NCBI GenBank assembly: GCA_030077755.1
Contig: JAQJZZ010000018.1
Span: 310,001-374,000, forward strand
From: Filosporella fistucella
Taxonomy: Eukaryota > Ascomycota > Leotiomycetes > Helotiales
DNA: 64,000 bases
Direction of reading: 5' to 3'
Below the pieces are notes generated by a model, which had not been told where the DNA came from, made no database searches, and worked only from the letters and a program-made list of their open reading frames with translations. Positions 33,227 to 45,900 of this stretch are shown piece after piece. Position 1 is the first letter of the stretch; every line of letters begins with the position of its first letter. A program made the position numbers and the translations under genes.

Positions 33227-34992
33227 ATGACTCTATATCAGCTCTTAGATATCCGCTCATCGTTCTATCTGGCGTCCCTCACCTGCCTCTGCGCTATCGT
33301 CATCTACCAAATCCGCTCCCACCAGGTTCCCAAAGGTCTCCGTCGACCACCAGGGCCGAGAGGACTTCCATTGATAGGAAACACGTTGCAATTAGGTCCG
33401 CAACCACAAAAAATATTGAAAGCATGGGCAGACCAGTATGGCGAAATCATGCAGGTTCAAATCGGATGGGAAAACTGGGTATATCTCAATTCTCCGACTG
33501 CCGTGAAGGAGATCATCGACAAGCAAAGCGCTATTACTTCTAGCAGGCCTCCGATGCCTGTTGGGAGCGATATCATTAGTGGTGGAATGCGCTTCTTGCT
33601 GATGGGGTATACACCAACTTGGCGCAAGCTTAGAGCAATTGTTCATAAATTGTTGACGCCTAAAGTATCTGATTTGTATAGGCCATCTCAGGAGTTTGAG
33701 GCGAAGCAGTTGTTGTTTGATTTGTTGACGGAAAATGAGAATCAGGAGGACTTTTATATGCACGTTAGACGGTATTCGACTTCTGTTGTATTGACGTCTA
33801 CGTATGGTCGTAGAGTTCCGAAATGGGTGTGCACCTCCCTCTCGTTTGTTTTTTAATGATTGAAATAACGATGATTGATGGGCGTATTTTAGGATTGCGA
33901 AGAGGTCAGAGAAATCTACGGGCTTATGAAAGAATTCTCCGACAGCACAGCTCCAGGAGCTTTCATAGCTGATTTGATCCCTCCTCTGGCCAGGATACCG
34001 GTATTTCTTCAGTGGTGGAGGCCTCGGGCGTTGAGGTACCAACAGCGACAAGTCAAGATATGGACGAAATTCTGGAATAACTTGATGGTACAAATTGAGA
34101 CGAAGACGGCTCCTGAGTGCTTCGTTAAGCAATTTGCAGAAACAGATTATAAGAAGCAAGATATTAGTGAAGTTCAGGCTGCATTCGTTGCTGGTACAAT
34201 GATTGAGGTATGGTCAATAACACACTCATACCTTTTACTCTTCTAACCCTTCTCAAGGCAGGATCAGAAACCACTTCTTCCTCCATCAATAGTTTAATCC
34301 TCTATCTATCCGCGAACCCACAAGTCCAAGAACGAGCGCACTCCGAAATCGACAAAGTAGTCAGCTCATCAACCTCACCTACCTTCTCGCACGAAAATGA
34401 CCTCCCATACATCCGCGCAATGGTCAAAGAAATCCTTCGAATCAGACCTGTAACCAATATCGGAACACCTCACTACACAACCGCCGACGTTATCTATAAA
34501 GATTTCCATATTCCCAAGGGAACAATCGTCTGTATACACCAATACGCACTTCACATGGACATATCTCGCTACGAAGACCCATATTCCTTCAAACCAGAAC
34601 GATATCTTAATCACCCTTACAAAGCCGGAGCATATGTAAGCCATCCTGACCCTTACGCTCGGGACCATTTCGATTTCGGCGGTGGGAGGAGAATATGTCC
34701 TGGTATGCATCTCGCGGAAAACAGTTTATTCATCACTATAGCGAAAATCCTTTGGGCTTTTAGGATTGAACCTGGTTTGAATCCTGATGGGTCGATGCAA
34801 GACGTTGATACGTCGGATGATGCGTATGAGTTGGGTGCAAATACGTTGTCCAAACAGTTTAAAGCAAGGTTCATTCCGAGAGATGAGAGGAGAGCGGAGG
34901 TTGTGCGGGAAGAGTGGGAGAAGGCAAAACGGGAGGGGTTCTTTTTGGGTGATGTTAAGGTTGATGTTGATGGTATGGTTACGGGATCTTGA
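33227..34992 (+). CDS. Cytochrome P450 monooxygenase
   Basis: A 549-aa fungal P450 anchored to the ER by an N-terminal hydrophobic segment (SFYLASLTCLCAIVIY), followed by the proline hinge RPPGPRGLPLIGN. Exons: 33227-33826, 33893-34207 and 34258-34992. The I-helix oxygen site is AGSETT (about 306-311), the ExxR pair is EILR (about 363), the PERF-like site is FKPERY, and the heme loop is FDFGGGRRICPGMHLAE with the cysteine ligand at about residue 452. It looks complete. The shape fits fungal P450s related to CYP families that act on aromatic or terpenoid compounds, but the substrate is not predictable. The nearby SDR gene, read in the same direction 583 bp downstream, is a likely partner. Confidence 0.93.
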
Positions 34993-35574
34993 GGTCTCAA
35001 TAGGCTAGCTGAGATAATTGAATTATAGCAATAACCTTTACTCGCCTGCTCTTGGTAATCTCTAAAGTTTAATGCTACATATATTGGCTTGTGCATTACA
35101 ACAATTCCTAATCAGGGGCTAAGCTTTCATGGTTCACTGGTGGATCACTTGATTGCCCTAACCTCTTGCACCCTTCTTTTATCGGAAACATGCTGCCGAT
35201 TGAAACTTCTATGATAAAATATATACCCCGCGTATTTGGGGTTATGAAGTGATATGGTGGGGTAAAAGATCACCCCATTACCCCACCTCAATAAAGACAC
35301 TCGCTTAATCTGGCAGAAAGGGGGTTGTCCGATGAATATAGTCTCGGCAAGTAAATAATTTAAGAGCATGTTCACAAATATATGTAGAATATTTTTATCT
35401 GATAAATTTAGCTGTAGGTTTTACTACACTTTCGCATGCATATAATCACTAGCGTGTAGTGCTGTCTTCAGTGTTCCTCTTTGACAACCTATACCCATTC
35501 CCAATATCTCAAAGCACATCACATCACTACCACCACATTCAACCCTGAACTCATTATCATCAAACCCAACAATC
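34993..35574. promoter_or_regulatory. P450-SDR intergenic region
   Basis: A 582-bp region upstream of the second SDR. It contains the inverted repeat at 35256-35287 and further ACCCCGC/TTGGGGTT elements around 35224-35243. No gene is seen. Confidence 0.45.
35256..35287. promoter_or_regulatory. Perfect inverted repeat GGTGGGGTAA / TTACCCCACC
   Basis: Two ten-base arms (35256-35265 and 35278-35287) face each other with a 12-bp spacer, about 290 bp before the SDR start. The right arm is identical to the site 105 bp before the P450 start. The arrangement fits a site for a dimeric zinc-cluster regulator; that role is inferred. Confidence 0.45.
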
Positions 35575-36460
35575 ATGTCCAAACCCGTAGCCTTAATCAC
35601 AGGCGCATCATCTGGCATCGGCCTCGCCCTAACAAAACATCTCCTCTCCAAATCCTGGCTTGTAGTCATGGCTGACCTTAACCCTCCCCCCTCCACCGCC
35701 CTCTCTTCTTCCCTCAGTTCCTCCGCTCTCTTCATCCCCTGCGACGTGTCCATCTATTCCCAACAAGCAGCCCTCTTCTCCAAAGCCTTCGAATGGGGCG
35801 GCCGAATCGATTTCTTTGCTGCTAATGCTGGGATAGCGGGGACGAGGGATTTTTATTCGAGGGATGAAGAGGTAGATGAGAGAGGGTGGCCGAAAGAATT
35901 GGATTTGTTGACGCTGAAGGTGGATTTAGATGCTGTTGTGCAGGGGGTGTGGTTGTTTAAGTTTTGGGCGAGGAGGAATGAGGGGACGAAGGAGGGAAAG
36001 GTGGTTATTACTTCGTCGATGGCGGGGTTGTAGTGAGTTTCTATCTATATGTTCTTGTTATACGCTGAGGTGCTGCCTTTTAATTTGTATATGTATTAAC
36101 TACCTCCACAGTCCCATGGAATCAGACCCCCTATACACAGCAGCAAAACACGCATTAGTAGGCTTCACCCGCGCGACAGGCGCTCGTTTCCATCGCGAAG
36201 ACATCACAGTCAACTGTATCTGTCCGGCCTTTGTTCTTACAGGTCTCGCACCTAAAGATGTGCTCGAAAAATTCCCAAAAGAACATATAACGCCTATGAG
36301 TACCCTGATGCGGGCATATGATATGTTTTTGGAGGACTCGAGTCTATCTGGGAAAGTTGCGGAGACGAGTCTGGATCAAATTTATTTCCAGGAACCGCCG
36401 GAGTTTTCTAGTGAGTCGAATAGGTGGTTGGCTACGGCTACGAAGGAACTTTGGGAATGA
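35575..36460 (+). CDS. Short-chain dehydrogenase/reductase (15-hydroxyprostaglandin-dehydrogenase-like)
   Basis: A 268-aa classical SDR using NAD(P). Exons: 35575-36032 and 36112-36460. The cofactor loop TGASSGIG is at residues 9-16, the DxNP region MADLNP follows strand 2, ANAGIAG is near 84, VVITSSMAGL holds the catalytic serine, and YTAAK (about 162) gives Tyr and Lys. The late part AFVLTGLAPKDVLEKF resembles 15-hydroxyprostaglandin dehydrogenase-like fungal enzymes that oxidise secondary alcohols. It follows the P450 on the same strand with a shared promoter element, so it may oxidise the alcohol made by the P450; this is inference. Confidence 0.88.
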
Positions 36461-36756
36461 GAGGATTTGAGGGTTGTTATGTGAGTTCATTGGTCTGTAT
36501 CAACAGCGAATTTTGGAAAAGTGATAAATATATCACTGTGCTTGTTTCCAACATGTGATCGAGATTATTTTCACTGGAAAGCGATGCTCATATGTAGATG
36601 AGACATGGATTACTCATGAGAAAACTGATCGCTGGAAGTAGGATCCTATGTACGAGATCCTGTATCAGCCCTGAGTATCTCCAAAAAGCCTCAACTTATT
36701 AAAGATTCATAATTTGTAATCATGAACCTGCCTCCCACATCCCGTAAACATTTCGT

Positions 36757-39322
36757 CTACAGCAGTTTCACCTTCCCACTCGCCCTCAAATCTCTCGAAC
36801 TGAATCCCAAATATATCGTCGCCTCCCCTGCAGGAATCTGCCAATCTTGAGCAGTCGTATTCCAGAAACTCAGATCACGCCTGTTGAGCCTAAAATTCAC
36901 AATCGCAGACTCATCCGCCTCTAGATATAACTTCTCAAAACCACGTAGTACGCGGATCGGCGTATCTACAGGGACGCTTGCCCCTTTCAATGATAGATAG
37001 AGCTGGATAACGGTAGCTCCCGCTATTTTGCCGGTGTTTGTGACCGTGCTATGGACGGAGATATGGTCTGTGTATAGGTCTGGGTTGCCGCCAAGCGCGG
37101 TGAAATTGGCGAGTGCTGGTCGGGCACTAATGATAGGATGCAGGGGAGAGATAGAGAGAGATTCATTGAGAGCGAAGGTAGTGTAGCTGAGGCCAAAGCC
37201 AAATTCGTAGAGGGGGGTTATATTCTTTGCGTCGAAGTGGCGGTAATCGATAAACAGGCCCTCAGTAAAGTTGGATTGCCAATTATTGCCGTCAGCGGCA
37301 GCAAGACCAGTGATATTGACGATTGGGATATCGTAGTCGCTCTCCTTCACGGGTATGGTATACGGGAGGTGGCCAGAGGGATTCACGTCTCCGTATAGGA
37401 CATCTGCGATGGAATGGCCACTCTCTTGGCCAGGAAAATGTGCGGCGAGAATAGCGGTGACATTAGGATTTGCGGCCCAGGGCATGGTGTTGACCCCTGC
37501 AGAGTGTGTGATTACAATCGTGCTGGGACAGAGAGCAGCAATGTTGTTGACAACGATTGTCGAGTTGTGATCATTCTCGAAAGAGGTCCGATCTGAGCCT
37601 TCCGAAGCAAATGTTTTCAGGAATACCAGACAGATATCGGGAACAGGATAGAGGGAACTCAGGTCACCGGCGGCGATGAAGTCATTGTTGAGGAAGTATT
37701 GGAGACGGCCACCCTGGGCAACGGTCCTCTCTCGGATTGCTTGGAGTGGTGAGATGATATAAGTACTACGACCGGTTCCTGAGCCGCCTCCAACAGACAA
37801 GGTGCCAATGTCAAAGCCATATTTAGGAGCTCCAGGTCTTGTCCCCTCAAAGTACAGGCCATCCGTTGCATCGGCGGCATCGTTACCGAAGACTCCAATA
37901 TTCATGGTATTGAGTAGAGGCAACGTGGAATTTGTGTTCTTGAGCAAGACAACTCCAGCAGAACCAAGCTCGCGAATCAGTTCACCATGGTTTCCTCTGA
38001 CATCCCGTGCCGGAGGTGCTGGAGGGAAACCTAGTGCGTCGGCCGAGTATCCGTATGTTTGAAGAAGAACGTAAAGGTTTGAAGGGTCCGGGCTGGGGAA
38101 GTCTTTGTTCTGGCCAAGAAGGAAATAGGGTGTAAGAATACGGCGTGCCATGTCGTCTAAACGGCTAACCGACACTGTATTGTTGTTCAATGCCCAGGTG
38201 ATATTCCGACCGAAGTAAGAGTCGAAGTTAGATGCTGCATCTACTGAGCCAGGCATTGTCATGTCCAATCCGCCATTGATTGAGGGCACTCCTGAGTGGG
38301 TAGCAAACCAGTCTGAAAGTACATATCCGTTGAAACCCAATTCCTGCTTCAAAAGGCCATTCATAAGCTTGCGGTTCTCGCAAGCATAGGTTCCATTTAC
38401 TCGATTATAACTGCACATGACACTTGCAACACCACTCTTGACCGCATCTGCAAACGGCCAGAGGTAGAGTTCATGCATAGTGCGGTCGTCGATGTTTGAT
38501 GATATTGCTGGAACTTCTGTTCCATTTGGCAAGAAAGTATTGGATCTTTGAGTTTCTTGCTCGTTGCCAATAAAGTGCTTCACACAAGCCTGAACCCCAA
38601 CATCTTGTACTCCTTGAATAGTAGCAATAGCAGCCACGCCTGTCAGGTAAGGATCAGGAGAAAATCCTTCCCAATTACGCCCGCCTAGTGGGTGCCTCCC
38701 TAAAGAGCCAACCACGGGTCTAAAAGCCAGGAAAGTAGAAAATCAGCACATTGCCGGATAGATAGGTGACATAAAGTAAGAACTGTACTTTCACGATTGG
38801 GTGTGGAAGGCAGATTACTAACCCAAGATAAACATTAGCACCTTTCCTTCGAAACTCTTCTCCAATCGCACGACCACGAGCATAGATGAGTTCTTTATCC
38901 CAACTCGCAGCAATAGTCAAGCCAGCCGGAAAAGAACTGGCCAAGTCGACTGCACGAATACCAAGAGGACCATCTGCCAAACAAAGTCCAGTGAACCCGA
39001 TTGAAGGAACAGCACCAATATTGCCGTTGCAGCCACCTGCAGAGGAGTTACCAGTAACCAGCGCTGTTTTCTCTTCCACACTCAACTTTGACACAAGAGC
39101 GTCAGCTAATTTGATGGCTGCAGCCCATTTTTCATCAACGAATGATTCTGTAAGCCGCAGGTCAGTAAAGTGCTTACTATATCTATTCAATAAATATACA
39201 ATCTTAGAATAAAGTTCATACGTACGGTTAGTCAATGCCTCTTGATCGAATCTCGCTGAGGCTGCGATAACTCCATGGACCAGAACGGGCAACCAAGCGA
39301 GAGCCCCAAAGTTGATTCTCAT
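36757..39322 (-). CDS. Secreted GH3 beta-glucosidase
   Basis: A 794-aa retaining beta-glucosidase. Exons: 39322-39226, 39147-38823 and 38719-36757. A signal peptide (MRINFGALAWLPVLVHGVIA) sends it out of the cell. The GH3 N-terminal barrel has CLADGPLGIR, CVKHFIGNEQETQ and the nucleophile motif VLSDWFATHSG (Asp at about residue 277). The second domain includes GSAGVVLLKN and HFPGQESGHSIADVLYGDVN with SGHLPYT, and a C-terminal fibronectin-type domain (VTNTGKIAGATVIQLYL) closes it. Many N-glycosylation sites are seen, as expected for a secreted enzyme. It cleaves cellobiose or other beta-glucosides and may supply glucose from plant material. Confidence 0.94.
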
Positions 39323-40909
39323 TATGCTAGGAGCTGAAACCTCGTCGAAGGAATTGGAAATATGTAAATTCTCTGTTAGAAGAATTGGGATTGGATAGAA
39401 CAAGTGTTTCACCAAGGATAATCCGCAGCTATAAGTACACTTTGCAATTGAGAACTTTCCCAAAATTCACTACACAAGCAGGCAACCCCGCAAAGTACCG
39501 CTTATGACAATATTGCAGCAATCTACGTGTGCGGACATCTCGATGCGCAACTTAACAAGCATAAACTTAGAAGACTAGCTAGCAACTATGCTAGACAGGC
39601 CACACGAGAATCTTTGCCTGGGTACTGACTTTGCAAGGGCTCGAGGAACCGGAAATGTGGACCAAACGACCAGAGAGCTACCCCAGACAAACAACGGCCC
39701 TGAAGAAGCTACGGAGAGACTGCGGAGAGATTATGGAGAGTACGTAAGATATGTTTTATATGTTAGAGGATTTGCACTTGGACGATGTACCCTGATTCAG
39801 AGTAATTCTTACGGTAGGGTGCGTTAAGCTCTTACCAAACCAGTGGATGTCTAAGTCCGAAAAGCGAAAGCGAATCCGAGCCGAACGCTTATTATCAAAG
39901 ATACCCCGTATTCGAACGCTGTTTATGAGATCAGGTATCCGATGACCGAAGCGTGATATCGCGTTTTTGAATCAGAGTCTTACATAATACGAGTGCCTAT
40001 TCCATGAACTCGAATTGTAGCATCATTATATATTCTGCTCGTGAAACTAATTCTTCAATTCTGATGTAATATGAGCCCTTTCAATTCCAGAACACTATTA
40101 AGAATACGGAAGGCAGAAACACTTATTTGATTAGATACAAAACGATATTCAAATAAAGAATCCTATCGCCTTATCTGGTAACTCAACGCAGAAGAATGAA
40201 TATGTTTAAGTTGGTAGAGCTTCTGTCCCGCGAAGTATCGACTTTCGCGTTTTGGGTTTCGTATTGCCTCACTTGCTTAGCGTGCCCAGGTTTCGGTTCT
40301 ATAGGGCTCCGGTATGTATTTATGGCAAAGAGAAGGAGTGAGTATTAGAGTCACTCGTGACTTGGTTCAATTCTAGGGTCGGGTACGATACGGATATTTG
40401 AGTGCGTGCATCAAGTACGTACCGTACGGTCATATTGTATTTTCTTCGCATTGCTGGGTTTAATTATCTACCCTTTGTACGAGCACCAGCAATTTCAGAC
40501 ACTTTTGACTATATCAATCGAGGATAGCTGATGTAACATTTCTTTGCCACCCTCCTTCCTCCCCCCCTCAAGCTGGACACAATACACATGTTTCATTTCT
40601 TTCCCCATTTGACACGACAAGATAAACCTGCATTGCGACTGTCCTCTCCTTCTTCTAGTCGTTTGAATGCCGAGGTTTGCTTGACGCTGCGTCTAACTAG
40701 GGGTATCTCTTGCTAGGACGAATCATCCTGGAGATATTACTTCGAGTCCAAGAAATAGATTGTCATCTTCAAGTACTCGTGGATTTTTTTTGGAGAAAGA
40801 ACGTTTACCAGAATACTCGTGTGTGTACAGGGACACTGGTTCTTCCAGCAGTTCCGAGTAGTTAGACCGCAGTATTCTCTAATGTGAGCGCTCATGTCTG
40901 GGCAGATTT
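39323..40909. other. Long intergenic stretch, 1.6 kb
   Basis: Upstream of the GH3 gene (39323 onward) and downstream of the next regulator. No convincing coding region is visible; the short frame at 39588-39827 lacks features. The C-tract CCTTCCTCCCCCCCTCAAG near 40553 and CT-rich tracts resemble promoter material, yet the nearest plus-strand gene is far away. It may hold distant control elements or decayed sequence. Confidence 0.35.
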
Positions 40910-42238
40910 TTAAGGACTTTGCTGTTTGAACTCAGAGAGAACAAGGTCTTGCATTGGCCAGGCAAGCCATTTCTCCCATTCCCCACCGAGTGCCTGGTGT
41001 ATCTCCTGTAACAATCTCCTGCTCGTGCCACGAATCCACCAAAAGTCTTCTACCATATTCAACAGCAAACAGAAATGTGAAAGCAATATCAACGCTGCTG
41101 GATGTCGCTCATTCACCATGGAGAGATAATGCTCAGGGACCCGGACTGGCCATGACAGCGCGGCAGAGGCAGCATCATTGCTGCTACTTGGTGTTGTCAT
41201 CATAGTGTATATAATCTTCAACCATCTGAGTGCCTCCTTCAACGAGTCAACCTCGGCGGCAGTGACGGAAATCCTCTCGGAATCCCACAGCTGCTCCAAA
41301 GCTGAGAATTTGGCAGAATCTGCAGGATTTGCCTCGGCCTCAAGCTCAGCAGCGTTGTCCCAATTAAGAACTGGTTCCAATGGCCCGTTTTTAATGTCGT
41401 CGTAGTAACAATAAACAATCCTAGCAGAACCACGGAGTAATTGGACCCACTCGATTGTGCTCGCTTGGGCTGATTGTTTTGCGTTCGCAAAGAAGAAATT
41501 TCTCGTGAGTTCGGTTGCAGCCCATTCGTAAGCAGTCACCAGTACTCCAAATGCAGAGCAAGCATGGCTGTTTAGAATACTGATGCTCTTAACGGCCGAA
41601 CTAAACATTGGCAGAGCGGTTGCATGATGCGTCGAAGCAGTAGCCCATAGACTGTCTTTCCTTTCGGGTGATATTCGTGAGAGATGCAAGGCAGCAAAGG
41701 CAATAAGTCCATGAAGAAGGAATTCATGTGAGAAAGCGATCCGAGGGACGACGTTCTGCCACACATGCCGCCTGGCGGGCACGTTGCTGAAAGTTAGACT
41801 GGTCGATGCCGTGTAGAAATGTAATAGCTCGAGGTCGGTGAGACTCCATTGTGTACTAACAGCGGCGAGAGTTGGTGAAAGCGGAGTCGCTGAGGTTAAT
41901 GGCGTCGAGATCAAGGGTGACGAGACTGAGGGCGTCGATATTTCAAGTGAGTTGCTACTGCTAGCATGTACGTCAGGTGTACTGGTGACACGATTTGGGT
42001 TCGATAACGAGTTGGAAATTTTTGGTGGAGGATACGTGCACGATATTGAGCGTGATTTGCAATACTGGCACGAGGGCTTGAGCTCGTCGCACTGGAAGGC
42101 AACAAAAGCTTAAGTAAGCTCAAGCAAGGAAAGAGATCGGAGTATAACTGAATTGCATCAACCTACCTTGACCTTCTTCTGTTTGCAAGTCATGCACCCA
42201 GTACGCGACTTCCGGTGATGTCGTCGAGTTGCCTGCAT
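40910..42238 (-). CDS. Zn2Cys6 transcription factor
   Basis: A 417-aa nuclear regulator in two exons, 42238-42167 and 42091-40910. The zinc cluster is TGCMTCKQKKVK joined across the intron to CDELKPSCQYC and SRSISCTYPPP, with six cysteines. A serine/threonine-rich linker with repeated STP motifs (ISTPSVSSPLISTPLTSAT) follows. The helical domain has DLELLHFYTASTSLTF and HEFLLHGLIAFAALHLSRI, the pattern of sterol-uptake-type (Upc2-like) and related fungal regulators. It is divergent from the second glucosyltransferase, a sterol-type enzyme, which makes a regulatory link attractive but unproven. Confidence 0.88.
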
Positions 42239-42978
42239 ACTTCGGTTGACACGACCGGTTGCTTAAGCTTATGTTTCGTATACGTAAAGTTGATTCCGAA
42301 AGGGCATCGAGTTATCGCGCAAGGTACGCAGTGAAGGCGAAAACGAACGTTTCAAATTTTGATATGAAAAACACTGTACCTTAGATGTGTAAGTGGCCGT
42401 ATGGTAGGTAGTTGACTTCGGAATTGGAGTTGAGAAATGACTGTTGAACAGATGGGGAGCGGAATACGAAATACGAAATACGAAATGTTAAGTGCCGAAT
42501 CCGAAATACGGGAGAGGGCAAAATCAAACCGGGAAAGGTGGTGATCCTGAGACATAGCCTAGCCTCCCGTAGCTTGACAGCCAAGAATGGCTTCCCAGCT
42601 TTGAGTTGAATTTCGAGTCATGAAAAACTTCAAAAAATAATGAACAGAAATTATCTCCGCCGTCACGGACACAAAAAATAACATTCAACATCCCATGAAG
42701 AATTAATACCTGGCCACCGTCAGCGATTTATCTCTGCTCCAGGATTACTCACATATCCACCTTACCTAACTCGTTTATACCTATTGTCAAATCCTCACGG
42801 GTGCTTGAAGCCTTCGTGTACTTACTTGTCTTTCACTGCTTCATCTGCCGGACGAAAGAACGATTAGTAACGCCGTAAATTGTCAGAAATAACCATATCA
42901 AATCAAGCTTGCCGAGAGTGTGCCTGTGAGCCTTATTGCTGCCGGGGTAGCTCATGAGGTCATTCCAGCCTCTTAACT
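42239..42978. other. Divergent intergenic region, regulator / glucosyltransferase
   Basis: A 740-bp gap between outward-facing starts. It includes a small tandem repeat (ACGAAAT units, listed separately). No gene is seen. It is the natural place for shared control of the regulator and the second glucosyltransferase. Confidence 0.4.
42463..42486 (+). repeat. Short tandem repeat ATACGAA
   Basis: About three copies of the seven-base unit ATACGAA run together, followed downstream by two looser copies (CCGAATC, CGAAATACGGG). It lies about 230-250 bp upstream of the regulator start. Function unknown; slippage is likely. Confidence 0.6.
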
Positions 42979-45900
42979 ATGAAGAATGGAAAAGGTAGTG
43001 AGAAGCATGATGACAACAACAAAGTACAGACACCACCGAATCAGTGTAACGCTATTGAAGGAGGTATTGCCAATGGCAGCTTGCATGAGGCCGACAATGC
43101 TTCGCACGCTTCACAAGACCTCGATTGGGGGAAGCCTCCTGCCTACGAGTTTCACGCTTCTGGTCCAAATACCGAGACGAGTGCTGTTGCTCAAGGTAAA
43201 TAATCTCCTGTACAATAATTGGACTTAGTTTTGAGGTTAGGGAGCTGTGTCGATTACTGACTTCGTGCTCTTTTTAGATGATGGGAGAGTTGCTATAAAT
43301 TTCATCACCACTGAGAAGCTACCCATTCCGATTCCAGAAGAGCCGAAGTCATATAACCCACCCAATATCGCTAATTCCAAATCCCCCTTTCTGAACATCG
43401 TGATTCAAATTGTGGGCAGCAGAGGTGAGCCTTTTTTTTTGGTAGCTCACTCGTTTTATATCCATGGCTAAATCTTCGTAGGTGACATTCAACCCTTTAT
43501 AGCTCTGGGTAGCGCGTTACGAACTGCAGGGCATCGAGTGAGAATTGCAACCCACGATGTTTTCCGAGATTTCGTCAAAGCGACTGGTTTAGAATTTTTT
43601 CCTATCGGTGGAGATCCAGCGTCCCTTATGGCGGTCCGTGAATTGTATCTATGCCTCTTTCTTCTATACTAATTCTTCACAGTACATGGTCAAGAATCCA
43701 GGCATAATCCCAAAGTTCAAAACAATCATGAGTGGGGAAATCTCACAGAAACGCAAGATGGTATATGAAATGCTTGATGGCTGTTGGAGATCCTGTATAG
43801 AGCCAGACCCAGAAACAAGTGTACCATTTGTTGCGGAAGCAATCATCGCCAACCCACCAAGTTTTGCCCATGTGCATTGCGCAGAAGCTTTGGGTATTCC
43901 TTTGCACTTAATGTTCACGATGCCTTGGAGTCCTACAAGGGCATTTCCTCATCCTTTGGCCAATATTGAACGATCAGACGCTGATTTACGGACGACGAAT
44001 TTCTTGTCTTATGCTCTTGTGGAAATCATGACTTGGCAGGGGTAAGAAACTTGGGCTAGGAACAGATGCGGTGAGATGTGCTAATAAGTGTTTAGACTTT
44101 CGGATATCATAAACTTGTGGCGCAAAAAAATACTGAGTCTCGAGCGAATACCAATGGCCATGGGGCCGCTACTTTGCGACACCCTTCAAATTCCCTTCAC
44201 CTACTGTTGGTCACCTGCTTTTGTCCCAAAGCCAGCTGACTGGTCAAACTATCTTGGTAGGCCAAATTCTTCGGTGCTGTTAGAAGACTAACACATTCAA
44301 GACGTGTGCGGATTCTTCTTCAGAGAAGAACCAGATTATACCCCCGATGCGGAACTGGACAATTTCTTGAAAAGTGGTCCACCGCCTGTATATATTGGTT
44401 TCGGTAGTATTGTTATTGACAATCCAAAAAAGTTGACAAGTATTCTGATCGATGCGGTTCGAGCCTGCGGGGCAAGAGCGATTATCTCCCGTGGTTGGAG
44501 TAAGCTGGGTTCTGGCCTGAGCGAGCATGCCAACCCAGACATTCTTTTCCTGGGCGATTGCCCTCACGGTGAGATTCACGTACACCCTTTCTGTATTTCA
44601 AGAGCATTGAACCCACTGACTCTCTTTAAGAATGGCTGTTTAAGCAGGTATCGTGCGTTGTACATCATGGTGGCGCTGGGACTACAGCGTGCGGTCTTCT
44701 CAACGGACGCCCAACAGCCATTATCCCATTCTTCGGCGAGTAAGTTACTTGTTGTTCTTCATCCGTCTCGTCGATGCCAAGTCTTTGACATAAATGCTCG
44801 GGCATGAAATGTTAAGCTGATGGTTGATCCCTGTAGTCAAGCATTCTGGGGGCAAATGATCGCGGCAACAGGCGCAGGGCCTCTTCCTCTCCATCACAAG
44901 TCTCTTAAACAAGAAAGTCTCACACAAGCAATTCAGTACTGTTTAACGCCCGCAGCAATGAGCGCAGCTGCCGAGATCTCAGACAGGATGAGACAGGAAA
45001 GTGGCGTTCAGAGCGCGGTGCAATCCTTCCACACGAATCTCCCAGTTGATAATCTCCGCTGCGACATTCTTCCCGATCAAGCAGCTGTATGGCAGTACAG
45101 AAGTAAGAGCAAGAAAGACTCAAAGAAACCCACCAAGCTATCTGATGAAGCTGCTTTCATACTTGTGGAGTCCAAGAAGATCGACCCAAAACTTTTGAAG
45201 CTGTAGGCATAACCTCTCCAATAAAATCATCCCATATTAGTTTAGCCTCACCCTCTAATCAACCTCAAGCTATCAACCCAAACCAATCTCGATCGAAAAC
45301 CCCCGCTGGGATCCAGTATCGGCCGGAACCCACGTTCTTCTCAACACTCTCACTAACTTCAGTGTGGGCTTCAGCGAGATCTTCACCGGGCCTGCAAAAA
45401 CATTTCGCAGTAAGGAAGATGGTGGGGGTAGTGTTGAAGCTGCCAAATCTTTTGGAAAGGGCTTTGGTAAAATGCTGGGGGTAGCTCCGAAAGCCACTTT
45501 GGTAGATTTCCCACTAGCCTTAACGGAGGGCTTGCATCATATGCCCAGGTTATATGGTGATGAGGTGCGGGATCATGGCAAGGTTAAGGATTGGAAAAGC
45601 GGTGGTGTGGTAGCCGGGAAGGTTGATATTATTCTTTTTTCTTTCCTTACTACGATATAGTACTTGAGTTCCTTGGAACTAATAATTCTCCCACAGAATT
45701 TTGGCTACGGATTCATGGACGGCCTGTCAGGCGCAATCACTAAGCCCTACAACGGCGCCAAAGAAGGTGGATGGGCAGGTTTCGGAAAGGGGGTAGCGAA
45801 AGGAGCGATGGGCTTGGTCACTGGACCTGGATCAGGCATGTTTGGCCTCTTTGCATATCCGTTTCTGGGAATGTATAAATCCATTGCTACGTCTTCGGTG

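Noticed and set aside
33392..34159. 255-codon minus-strand open frame
   Set aside because: Antisense to P450 exons with clear heme-protein motifs.
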